The notes under the pieces are model-generated. The model was not told the DNA's origin and made no database searches. It worked only from the letters and a program-made list of their open reading frames with translations. Below, one piece after another: positions 26,166 through 33,722 of a stretch of DNA of 54,371 bases (position 1 is the first letter of the stretch; each line of letters starts with the position of its first letter). Position numbers and translations under genes: made by a program. The stretch spans positions 1 to 54,371 of the forward strand of contig JAIXZE010000020.1 of assembly GCA_027489875.1 (NCBI GenBank), given 5' to 3'. The stretch is from Verrucomicrobiales bacterium. GTDB taxonomy: Bacteria > Verrucomicrobiota > Verrucomicrobiia > Limisphaerales > UBA9464.

Positions 26166-26204
26166 GGCGTGTTGCATCCTTTCCGGGACCATGGATTGCG
26201 GGAT

Positions 26205-27323
26205 TCACCGGCCTTTCATCAGGACGGGGTTGGCGTTGATGGTGGAGCTGCCTGGGGCGGGCGTGGTTTGTGTCGCTGGCTTGGCTTCGGGCACAGGCGG
26301 GATGGGTTGCCGGGGCCAGGCTTCGAGGAGGCCGGTGGTGAGGGTGAGGATGACGGGACCGAGAAGGATACCGACCGGACCGAAGAGGATGATTCCGCCC
26401 ACCACGGAGAGGAAGGTGAGGACGGTGTGGAGCTTGAGTCGGTTTCCCACGAGGACGGGGCGGAGGAGATTGTCGATTGTTCCGACGACGAGCATTCCCC
26501 AGACGGCGAGGATGGTGGCCTTGCCCCAGCTGCCTTCGAGGGCGAGGTAAAGGGTCGCGGGAATCCAGACCACGAAAGCTCCCAGGACAGGGAACACGGC
26601 CAGCAGGGCCATGATCACGCCCCAGAGCAATGGGGCCGGCAACCCCAGCCACCAGAACATCAGTCCGCCCAGCAATCCCTGCGCGCCGGCAACGGCAAGG
26701 CTCCCGTAGACGCCGGCATGGACGGTGTCGCTGACCCGCCCGAGGAGTCGGTGGGTGGCGTGGTTGGAGAGCGGGGACGCTGAAAGGAGGAAGGCGATCG
26801 CGGCGTCACGGTCGCGGAGGAAGAAGAACAGGAGATAGAAGGTCAGGCAGAAGTCGATGGCCTGGAGGAAGGAGCCACGCACCAGGCTTCCCGCGGTCGT
26901 TGTGAGCCAGGAATTGAGGGATGTGGCGAGTCCAGGGAGGTCGATGTTCCGGTCGATGCGCCGGACCCAGGGTGCCAGCCGCGGCTGGTGTTCGAGTGCG
27001 CGTCGCCATTCACCGGAAACCACGCGGGCCTCGACAGCCTGGGCTCCGGCGGTTGCCTGTTGGATGAGGGTCTGTCCCACGAACACCGCCGGGATCACGA
27101 CGAGGCATCCGATGCCCAGGACCGCAACCAACGCAGCGAGGCCCCGGTGTGGGATGTGTCGTTCGAGCCAGCCTTGCAGCGGAGCAAAGAGGATCGCGAG
27201 GGATCCGGCCCAGACCAGCGGCGGCAGGAAGGGCACCGCCAGCCGGTAGCAGAGGTAGAACCCCAGACCGATGGCGAGCAGCAGCACCAGCGCATGGAGG
27301 CGTCGCGGGGTGGCAAAGATCAT
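26205..27323 (-). CDS. AI-2E family transporter / PerM-like permease
   Basis: 372 residues with about eight hydrophobic segments in the order of the AI-2E exporter family: a first cluster (LHALVLLLAIGLGFYLCYRLAVPFLPPLVWAGSLAI), a soluble loop with EARVVSGEWRRALEHQP, and a second cluster. Typical pieces are FLTFYLLFFFLRDRD-like sequence, GVIMALLAVFPVLGAFVVWIPATLYL, and the ending VLTFLSVVGGIILFGPVGILLGPVILTL. Family members export small molecules or ions; a quorum-signal role should not be assumed. It lies upstream of the oxidase cluster on the same strand, with 175 bp between, mostly a family 2 repeat. Confidence 0.93.
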   Translation of the reverse strand: MIFATPRRLHALVLLLAIGLGFYLCYRLAVPFLPPLVWAGSLAILFAPLQGWLERHIPHRGLAALVAVLGIGCLVVIPAVFVGQTLIQQATAGAQAVEARVVSGEWRRALEHQPRLAPWVRRIDRNIDLPGLATSLNSWLTTTAGSLVRGSFLQAIDFCLTFYLLFFFLRDRDAAIAFLLSASPLSNHATHRLLGRVSDTVHAGVYGSLAVAGAQGLLGGLMFWWLGLPAPLLWGVIMALLAVFPVLGAFVVWIPATLYLALEGSWGKATILAVWGMLVVGTIDNLLRPVLVGNRLKLHTVLTFLSVVGGIILFGPVGILLGPVILTLTTGLLEAWPRQPIPPVPEAKPATQTTPAPGSSTINANPVLMKGR

Positions 27324-27496
27324 GGCGCGGGGGGATCCCGGTGAGGGCGGGCCATGAGCGTGCGCGGTGGTTCGGGATTCAGGGAGGGCTTACGGTTCAT
27401 GGCATCGGCGAGTGCGGTGGGTGATGGAGCCGGGGAGGCATTGGCCCGGCCTGCGGCCATCCCCATTCGGATCGTGCCCTGCGCGGGGCGCGAAGA

Positions 27497-27520
27497 GGCA
27501 TGGGGTGTTCACCGGATCCG
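27497..27520 (+). repeat. 24-bp exact repeat, copy 2
   Basis: Identical to 19489-19512. It lies between the AI-2E transporter and the broken sigma-gene copy, followed by GGAGGGAGTTCCCAGTTACCAG, a CCAG-rich run seen beside several other repeats in this window. Confidence 0.6.
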
Positions 27521-27598
27521 TGGAGGGAGTTCCCAGTTACCAGACGTCAGTTGCCAGATTGCTGCGCGGTCCGGCGGTTGTTACCTACCGAAAAACCG

Positions 27599-27673
27599 AT
27601 GCACGCCGATGCCGATCATGAACTGTTCCGCCGCTACGCCGACCATGGTAGCGACGAGGCGTTCACGGAGTTG
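27599..27673 (+). pseudogene. Broken 5' copy of the sigma-factor gene at 28968
   Basis: From the ATG at 27599 the translation MHADADHELFRRYADHGSDE and the next five residues match the first 25 residues of the intact sigma-sensor gene with one replacement (Leu to Phe). Similarity then ends abruptly at 27673, inside region 2. The 27 bp before the ATG also align with those at 28941-28967. Most differences are at synonymous sites, so the copy evolved as a functional gene before it was truncated. What follows (27674-27908) shows no gene, RNA or repeat I can recognise. Confidence 0.8.
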
Positions 27674-27908
27674 TGGGGCGATGAGGCATCGCCGCGCGGT
27701 GCGGGTCAGCCACCTTGACGGAGGTACGTAGCTCCGGGAATCATCGTCATGATGGAAGACTACTCACGGGCGGGTCGCCACCGATCCTGGAGTTGCTTCG
27801 CTGCTTCGCGAGCACGGGTTCCTGGATCGCCCGGCGTGGGCTTTGGTTGGCCTTCTATGAGCCTCGGGATCGAACTGCGCTCTAGCGGGTCTGGGCAGTC
27901 AGCAATGC

Positions 27909-28646
27909 TCAGTCCGCGTGGCGTAACCTTTCCAACTCCGACTTGAGTGGAAGCCAGTAGTCTCGATCTCGCCGTCGCTCGTGCATTTCCTCCTCTACCA
28001 GTGCCTGTTCAAGTCGTGCTGGATCGGGGATGAGGTTCAGCAAAGGCCGCGCCGTTGAGGCACGGAGTCGCAACGAGGGGAAGCGCAGGCCCAGTTCAGT
28101 CAGAAGCTCGGGGGTGCGTAGTTCACGAAACCAGAAGCGGACCTGGGATGGGTTGGGAGCTTGCTGGTTCTCGAAGTAGTGAGCCTCGACCAGTCGGCGG
28201 ATCATCGGCCAATCCTTGTCGCGCTGAGTTTTCTTCGCCTGGACCAAGTCCGGGAGCGAGAGGAGGTCGCACAGGCTTCCTCCAGGAAGTTCGATTTGTG
28301 TACGCCGCTTCCAGAGCTGAGGAAACGGGGCCACCCCTCGCATCGTGGACATGACGTCCACCCGCATGCGGTACGCTTCGGGGTGCATGCACCTGAAATG
28401 AACGGCGTGGCCGCGATGAAGGTAGTCCGCGAGAAATGGCGGGACGGCAATTGCTGTGGCTTCCAGTTCGGCCAAGGCCTTTGCCAGCCGTTCCAAGTTC
28501 AGGTCGTCCGCAAGGACCGCGAGGTCGGTGTCGCGGCTAAACTCGGCCGCGCCGTAGAACACGCACGCTTGGCCGCCCATGAGGAGTGCGCGGACCCCGT
28601 TGCTGCGCATCGAAGAAAGGACTTTGAGAATCGGGTTCGGGATCAA
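27909..28646 (-). CDS. Nucleotidyltransferase, AbiEii-toxin-like
   Basis: 245 residues. The nucleotidyltransferase signature is near the N-terminus: ALLMGGQACVFYG, then SRDTDLAV with Asp39 and Asp41 as likely metal ligands. A later VDVMSTMRG probably adds the third acidic residue (Asp97 region). The central part FPQLWKRRTQIELPGGSLCDLLSLPDLVQAKKTQRDKDW resembles the AbiEii/AbiGii toxin-type fold family. The start lies inside the 3' end of a small gene in another frame (110-bp overlap), which suggests coupled expression. A standard AbiEi antitoxin is absent. Toxin function is inferred. Confidence 0.7.
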   Translation of the reverse strand: MIPNPILKVLSSMRSNGVRALLMGGQACVFYGAAEFSRDTDLAVLADDLNLERLAKALAELEATAIAVPPFLADYLHRGHAVHFRCMHPEAYRMRVDVMSTMRGVAPFPQLWKRRTQIELPGGSLCDLLSLPDLVQAKKTQRDKDWPMIRRLVEAHYFENQQAPNPSQVRFWFRELRTPELLTELGLRFPSLRLRASTARPLLNLIPDPARLEQALVEEEMHERRRDRDYWLPLKSELERLRHAD

Positions 28647-28767
28647 GTGAGCCTCCCAGTGCGAGGTAAGTCTGCCAGAGTTTCTCGCTTTCCAACCAGC
28701 GTTGCAGCGGCGTCAGCCGATACCATTCGGCCCATTCGCCTCCAACCAGATCTTCCGGCTGAATCAT
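28537..28767 (-). CDS. Small partner protein overlapping the nucleotidyltransferase gene
   Basis: 76 residues from the ATG at 28767. The N-terminal half reads LTPLQRWLESEKLWQTYLAL, followed by GGSLDPEPDSQSPFFDAQQRG and a basic end HGRPSVRVLRRGRV. I recall small proteins with the same LDPEPDxQSPFF and GRPxVRV segments encoded just before nucleotidyltransferases in related genomes, which supports it being real despite the 110-bp out-of-frame overlap with the next gene. It could be the antitoxin or a regulatory partner. No helix-turn-helix is apparent. Function unknown. Confidence 0.65.
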   Translation of the reverse strand: MIQPEDLVGGEWAEWYRLTPLQRWLESEKLWQTYLALGGSLDPEPDSQSPFFDAQQRGPRTPHGRPSVRVLRRGRV

Positions 28768-28967
28768 TGTGGAGTTTTAGCAGGTGGTGACATTCGCGTA
28801 AATCTCCATGCTAGGTCTTGCCCGGGCTACCTCTTCAATTTCCTCGGCGCGAGGTCGCGTTGGGGGGGGCAACGATTCGTCTGTGCCAGTCGGATGCAGC
28901 CTCGGATGGTACTGGAGGAAACCGTGTCGGATTTCCCTTTCGGCGGGTGTTACATGACGAAAGACCG

Positions 28968-30371
28968 ATGCACGCCGATGCCGATCATGAACTGCTCCGC
29001 CGCTACGCCGACCACGGTTCCGACGAGGCTTTCACGGAGCTGGTTCGACGCCACATCAACCTCGTCTGGTCGGCAGCCCACCGGTTGGGCGGCAACGCCG
29101 AACTGGCAAAGGATGTGTCCCAACTGGTCTTCACCGACCTTGCCCGTAAGGCCCGGACGTTGCCGTCGGAAACGGTGATCGCCGGCTGGCTTCATCGGGC
29201 TGCCTGTCTCGCTGCCGCCAAGCAGGTCCGCGGGGAGATTCGTCGGTCCCAGCGGGAGCGAATTGCCATGACTCCAATCACCATCCCGTCCGCCGGTCCG
29301 GACGAATCCCAGGCCGTGGGCGAGCTTCAACCCTTGCTGGATGAAGCCCTTGCCGAATTGCCGGAGATCGACCGGGATGCCGTGGTGTTGCGGTTTCTGG
29401 CCGGACGAAGTCTTGCTGAAGTGGGGGCGGCACTGGGTACCGGTGAAGACGCTGCCCAGAAGCGGGTCAGCCGGGCGCTGGAGAAGTTGCGGGAAAGTTT
29501 CCGCCGCCGCGGACTCGACGTCAGCGGTGGGATGGTCGTTGCCGCCTTGGGTTTCGCCGGTGCCCAAGCCGCCCCGTTGGCGCTCGCTGGTCCTGTGGCT
29601 GCCGGTGCCCTCGCCGCCGCCGGAACGGCCAGCGGGACTGCTGCGATCGTTTTGCTCATGAAAACAAAGCTCACTGTGGGAATCGTGGGCGCTGCTGCGT
29701 TTGCAGGCTGGATCGTCTGGCAGCAGCGCAGCCTCGTCCAATTGGCGGAGGAGAATGCTGCACTGAGAAGTCAACTGGTTGCGGCGTCGGCACCCGTTCA
29801 ATCCACGGCCGTGGCACCCACGGTTGATTCGGACAACCTGACCCGACTGCGGGAACTGCAGGATGAACTTCTCCGCCTGCGTGGCGAAGTCGCCCAACTG
29901 CGCCGAGCGTCGGCGGTTTCAACAGCGACAAACGAACCTAAGCTGAATACCGCAGCCCTCGCGATCCAGATGCGGGAAGCTCAAGCGAGATCCACACAGA
30001 TCATGGGCACGATGAAGAGCCTTTGGTTGGCGGCGAGGGTCTTCGCAACGGACATCACGGAACACTTTCCAAGAAAGTTCGATGACATCCGGAGCGAGCT
30101 GCGACTGTCAGCCGATGGAACCCTGCCTGGCGGCCTTCCGTTGGAGATGTTCGAGTTCTTCCCCCTCCATGAACGGCTCGTCGGGGATTCCGAGGAACAG
30201 ATGATCCTGTTTCGTGAGAAGCTTCCCCGACAACTCCCTGACGGCACCTGGGAGTGCATCTATTGCCTGATCGATGGTTCCGCGCACCGGGTCAACCGGG
30301 CCCATGGCAACTTCAGTGACTTCGAGCGTGAGGGGACCGCAACAGCTGCGAACAGGCCCGCGCCCAGATGA
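28968..30371 (+). CDS. ECF sigma factor fused to a membrane segment and exported sensor-like domain
   Basis: 467 residues from the ATG at 28968, the start conserved in the broken copy at 27599; the frame is open back to 28818. Residues 1-180 are an ECF sigma factor: region 2 (DEAFTELVRRHINLVWSAAHRL, LAKDVSQLVFTDLARKA) and region 4 (LPEIDRDAVVLRFLAGRSLAEVGAALGTGEDAAQKRVSRALEKLR). An Ala/Gly-rich hydrophobic stretch (about 190-230) and a second hydrophobic segment (235-250) follow, then a coiled coil (LAEENAALRSQL, LRELQDELLRLRGEVAQL). The last domain (about 330-467) is of unknown function. The fusion could let an external signal act directly on the sigma factor. Confidence 0.85.
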   Translation: MHADADHELLRRYADHGSDEAFTELVRRHINLVWSAAHRLGGNAELAKDVSQLVFTDLARKARTLPSETVIAGWLHRAACLAAAKQVRGEIRRSQRERIAMTPITIPSAGPDESQAVGELQPLLDEALAELPEIDRDAVVLRFLAGRSLAEVGAALGTGEDAAQKRVSRALEKLRESFRRRGLDVSGGMVVAALGFAGAQAAPLALAGPVAAGALAAAGTASGTAAIVLLMKTKLTVGIVGAAAFAGWIVWQQRSLVQLAEENAALRSQLVAASAPVQSTAVAPTVDSDNLTRLRELQDELLRLRGEVAQLRRASAVSTATNEPKLNTAALAIQMREAQARSTQIMGTMKSLWLAARVFATDITEHFPRKFDDIRSELRLSADGTLPGGLPLEMFEFFPLHERLVGDSEEQMILFREKLPRQLPDGTWECIYCLIDGSAHRVNRAHGNFSDFEREGTATAANRPAPR

Positions 30372-30390
30372 ACCCGGCGCGGCCGGGTAA

Positions 30391-30477
30391 CAATGGGGTC
30401 GGGTCCATAAATTGTACATTTGGGCTGAGGCGGGTTGTTCATCGCCAAATGTAAAATATTTAAACGCGACCCCATTG
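30391..30477. repeat. Family 1 element B: 32-bp inverted arms, 23-bp loop
   Basis: Left arm 30391-30422 and right arm 30446-30477. The left arm differs from that of element A by one base (GGGTCGGGTCC for GGGTCGCGTCC), while the loop is unrelated. It lies 19 bp after the sigma-sensor gene, behind a small ACCCGGC/GCCGGGT hairpin (30372-30388). It is again followed about 9 bp later by a family 3 hairpin, as with element A. Confidence 0.8.
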
Positions 30478-30484
30478 CCTTGAT

Positions 30485-30545
30485 CTGCCGGGTGAGGGCA
30501 CCCGGCCTGCAGAATGGGATGCCGGGTGGGGGAACCCGGCCTTCA
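30485..30545. repeat. Two REP-like GC hairpins (family 3)
   Basis: Units at 30485-30511 (GCCGGGTGAGGGCACCCGGC type) and 30519-30545 (GCCGGGTGGGGGAACCCGGC type), here in the same orientation. They follow family 1 element B directly and precede the end of the convergent PD40 gene by about 80 bp. Confidence 0.8.
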
Positions 30546-30622
30546 AGGAGAGCCATGCGCCTTGGGTTTCCGGTGCGCGGCTGGGGGGGACAGGGGAGAG
30601 GAAAGGTGCCGTGGCGCGGGGG

Positions 30623-33600
30623 TCAATTGCCTTGGACGGCGCGGAGGAGGAGGAGGTCGCCACCGGTGGCGGGGTTCACTTCCACCTCGGCGGGCAGGCG
30701 ATTGGTGGAGAGGGGCGTCCAGACGTTGAGGTCGGTACTGGACTGCAGGACGACCTGGGCACCGGGCTCGCCTTGCAGTGACCATCGCAGGCGGCCATCG
30801 GGTCCCGGTGTGAGCGTGGCGAACGTGAGGGAGGTTGCGGAGGCCACGGACGTGACGAAGACGTCGGCTTCCTGGTTGTGATCCTGTGGCACGAGATTCG
30901 AGGCGATGGATTCGAAGGCGATGCGTCGGCCGTTGGCGCTGATTTGTGAACGCGAGGAGGCACCGTTGGCCGAGGCACCGGTCACTGGATGGCGCGAGAG
31001 CAGGCGTGTGGTTCCGGTCAGGCGGTCGTGCACGAAGATGTCGGGAAGGCCGTTGGTGTCGCCGTCGGTCAGATTGCTGGCCGCGCTCCGGAAGGCGATC
31101 CGGTTCCCGTCGTGGCTGATGACGGGGGAATCGGAGAAGCCATTTCCCGGGCCGGATTGGCCCGTGGCGGTGCTGATGCGCGTCAGCCTGAAGGACGGCA
31201 TTTCGCGGATGAAGACGTCGTTGGTGTTGTTGTCGTCGTTCGTCCCCGGAAAGGCGAAATTGGAGTTGAAGGCGACGAACTCGCCATTCCCGGAGATGGA
31301 GACGTTGGAGAACCGGATTCCATTGGCTTGGAAGGGTTGTACGGCGACGAGTTCAACGGAGGTGCCGCTGAGATCGCGCCAGTAGATCGCCTTCTGCTCG
31401 GAGGCACTCGTGAAGGCACCGTGGAGTGCGAGAAAGCGGCCATTGCGGCTGAGACTCACGCTGAATGCCGGCAGGTTGGGCGTGGCGGGCAGGGCAGGTT
31501 CGCGAAGGCCCGTGTCGGCATTGTAAATATACGCGATGGTGCGGGTGACAAAGGCCACGCGCGATCCGTCGCCGCTGATCTGGGCCCCGAAACCTTCGAA
31601 GGTATCGGCGGGCGAGGCGGGGCTCAGGGTCCCACTGACCAGGATCGTGCGACGGGTCGGGAGGTGGCGAAGGAACAACTTGAGGGTGGTGGTGTTGACG
31701 CCCGGGACCAGGTCGTTCGCCTGACTTTCGAAGAGGACCCATTGGCCGTCGGCGCTCATCACGGGATTCCGCGCAGACCATGTGCTTTTCGTCGTGGTCT
31801 GGTCGCGTGCGCTGACGAGCGTTGTGGTTCCATCCGTGAGGTCCCGGACGTAGACGGCGCCGATGGCGTTCGTGTCGTTCGCGATCAGATTGGTTGCCGT
31901 GCTGACGAAGGCGACGCGGGTGCCGGACGCTGATATGCGGGGTTGGCGCGAGTCGCCCTTCGCGGGCTTCCCATCGAGGCCGACACTGACGAGAACCTGG
32001 ACGCCTTCCTCGAGGTCGCGGAGGAAGACATCGCGGCGAAGGTTCTGGTCGCCATCGACGAGGTTCTCGGCCCTGCTGGTGAACACGATGAATCGCCCGT
32101 CGTCGCTGAACGCGGATGATTCCAGCCGGCTGGGAGCATCGCCCGTCAGGTTGGCGAGAGCGGAGGCCCGGTGGCTGACGAGGCGGATGTTCTCGAACCT
32201 TGGGGATGACTGGTACACATCGGGGGACGCATTGCGATCGGCGGCGCCGGGCAGGGGGAATACGGTGTCGAAGAACAGGGACTGGCTATCGGGAGCGAAC
32301 TCCGGTGACACGTCCGAGAAGTCAGGGATGAGGGCGGGGGCAGGCGTCCATGTTTGCCCGGATGGCAATTCACGGATGTATAGCCGGGGGCCGAGTGCGA
32401 CCGGCACTCCAGCGGCGGGAACGGCTGCGTCCGTCGCGAAGGCGATATACCTGCCATCCGGGCTCAGGAGTGGGTCGAAGGAGGTTGCTGGTTCCTCGGT
32501 GCCGGGCGTGGGCGTCTGTCTTCGCGCATCAAGGGTGGTCGCGCCGCGCACGGCGTCCCAGACGTGGATCCGCTCGGCGGCGGCTGAGGAGCTTCGTGCG
32601 CTGAAGGCGAGCAGGAGACCATCCACGGCCAGCACGGGGCCCTGTGACGGGTAGATGTCCGCGGCGGTGCCGACCAGAGAAGTGCCCGACGCGCGCACAG
32701 GCGATCCGCCATTCAGGTTGACGCGCCAGATGCCTTCATGGGCTGCGGCAGTCGTGGTCGCATTGGGAACCAGGAACGCAAGGTATCGCCCATCACCGCT
32801 CAAGGCCGCGTTGTAGGTGGTCAGGACCCACGTGACTCCCGCGGGCGGCGAACCCGGCAGTTGGACGCGGCGGAGGGTGCCCGTTGCCCGAGTCCAGACG
32901 AGGAGGTCCGTGGCAATCTGGCTTCCCGTTGTGACCAGATCGGTTGCCGCGTAGCGGAACACCACAGTGCCTCCGTCATCGGAAAGGAGGGCGGAACTGG
33001 CGATGCCGGAACCGGCAGCACCATTCGTGCGGCTGCTGATGCGGCGTGACTCGCCGGAAGCGCGGTCCCATAGGAATACGTCAGTGGTGCGGTTGGTGTC
33101 CGATCCCGTGGCCAGATTGGAAGCGGTACTTTCGAACAACACGTGGTTGCCCGGGCCGGAGATGATCGGGATACGGCAATCGGCATTGCTGGCGACGCCA
33201 GCGGCGGTGCGGGAGACCCACCGGACCGCGCCGGTGTCCATGTCGCGCAGGAAGATATCTTCGACGCGGTTGGTGTCATTGGGGAGGAGGTCTGAAGCGC
33301 GGCTGGAGAACGCGACCCAGCGACCGTCGGTGGAGGCACTGAATCCGGTGACGGGTCCGTTGCCGGCGAGGCCGTCCGAGGCTCGGGTACTGACGAGTTG
33401 GGTGGTGTCGGTCTGGAGGTCGTGGCGGTAGAGGTCGAGGATGCCGCCGTTGAGGTCGTTGGTGGTCAGGTTGCTGGCGGTGCTGAGGAAGAAGACGAAT
33501 CGGCCAGAGCCGCGGCTGAGCGGGGTGAGGGAGGTTCCGCTGGCGGCGTCCCCGTCCGAAAGGGGTGGCGGAACGGAAGCGAGCACCTCGGGCGAGGTGA

Positions 33601-33670
33601 TCTGTCGGGCGGAGAGGGAGAAGGCCGCCAGGAGAAGGGGCAGGGCGGACAGGAAGGAAGTCAGTCTCAT
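30623..33670 (-). CDS. Large secreted PD40/TolB-like beta-propeller protein
   Basis: 1015 residues with an N-terminal signal peptide (FLSALPLLLAAFSLSA). The body is a long series of PD40-type blades. A motif recurs about every 55-65 residues: SxDGRxVAFxSxAxxL, then xDTNxxxDVFLRDLxxGxxxxVS, for example SADGQWVLFESQANDLV and DTNAIGAVYVRDL. Such propellers typically bind partners or substrates on the cell surface; no enzyme site is visible. The last ~60 residues (VVLQSSTDLNVWTPL...LLLLRAVQGN) resemble the C-terminal ends of two other secreted proteins here and may be a sorting module. It is followed upstream by a pseudopilin-like gene on the same strand. Confidence 0.85.
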   Translation of the reverse strand: MRLTSFLSALPLLLAAFSLSARQITSPEVLASVPPPLSDGDAASGTSLTPLSRGSGRFVFFLSTASNLTTNDLNGGILDLYRHDLQTDTTQLVSTRASDGLAGNGPVTGFSASTDGRWVAFSSRASDLLPNDTNRVEDIFLRDMDTGAVRWVSRTAAGVASNADCRIPIISGPGNHVLFESTASNLATGSDTNRTTDVFLWDRASGESRRISSRTNGAAGSGIASSALLSDDGGTVVFRYAATDLVTTGSQIATDLLVWTRATGTLRRVQLPGSPPAGVTWVLTTYNAALSGDGRYLAFLVPNATTTAAAHEGIWRVNLNGGSPVRASGTSLVGTAADIYPSQGPVLAVDGLLLAFSARSSSAAAERIHVWDAVRGATTLDARRQTPTPGTEEPATSFDPLLSPDGRYIAFATDAAVPAAGVPVALGPRLYIRELPSGQTWTPAPALIPDFSDVSPEFAPDSQSLFFDTVFPLPGAADRNASPDVYQSSPRFENIRLVSHRASALANLTGDAPSRLESSAFSDDGRFIVFTSRAENLVDGDQNLRRDVFLRDLEEGVQVLVSVGLDGKPAKGDSRQPRISASGTRVAFVSTATNLIANDTNAIGAVYVRDLTDGTTTLVSARDQTTTKSTWSARNPVMSADGQWVLFESQANDLVPGVNTTTLKLFLRHLPTRRTILVSGTLSPASPADTFEGFGAQISGDGSRVAFVTRTIAYIYNADTGLREPALPATPNLPAFSVSLSRNGRFLALHGAFTSASEQKAIYWRDLSGTSVELVAVQPFQANGIRFSNVSISGNGEFVAFNSNFAFPGTNDDNNTNDVFIREMPSFRLTRISTATGQSGPGNGFSDSPVISHDGNRIAFRSAASNLTDGDTNGLPDIFVHDRLTGTTRLLSRHPVTGASANGASSRSQISANGRRIAFESIASNLVPQDHNQEADVFVTSVASATSLTFATLTPGPDGRLRWSLQGEPGAQVVLQSSTDLNVWTPLSTNRLPAEVEVNPATGGDLLLLRAVQGN

Positions 33671-33722
33671 GGGCGCTGGAATTGGCCGCTGCGTGGCTTG
33701 GGAAGGAGGCAGTGCTCTGGAG

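Noticed and set aside
27749..27946. A 65-residue open frame on plus next to the nucleotidyltransferase
   Set aside because: No start context, no domain, Ser/Arg/Gly-rich, and it runs into the end of a real gene on the other strand.
30108..30419. An open frame beginning MYNLWTRPHC, also seen at 16459
   Set aside because: The shared first ten residues come from the family 1 inverted-arm element itself, not from a conserved protein.
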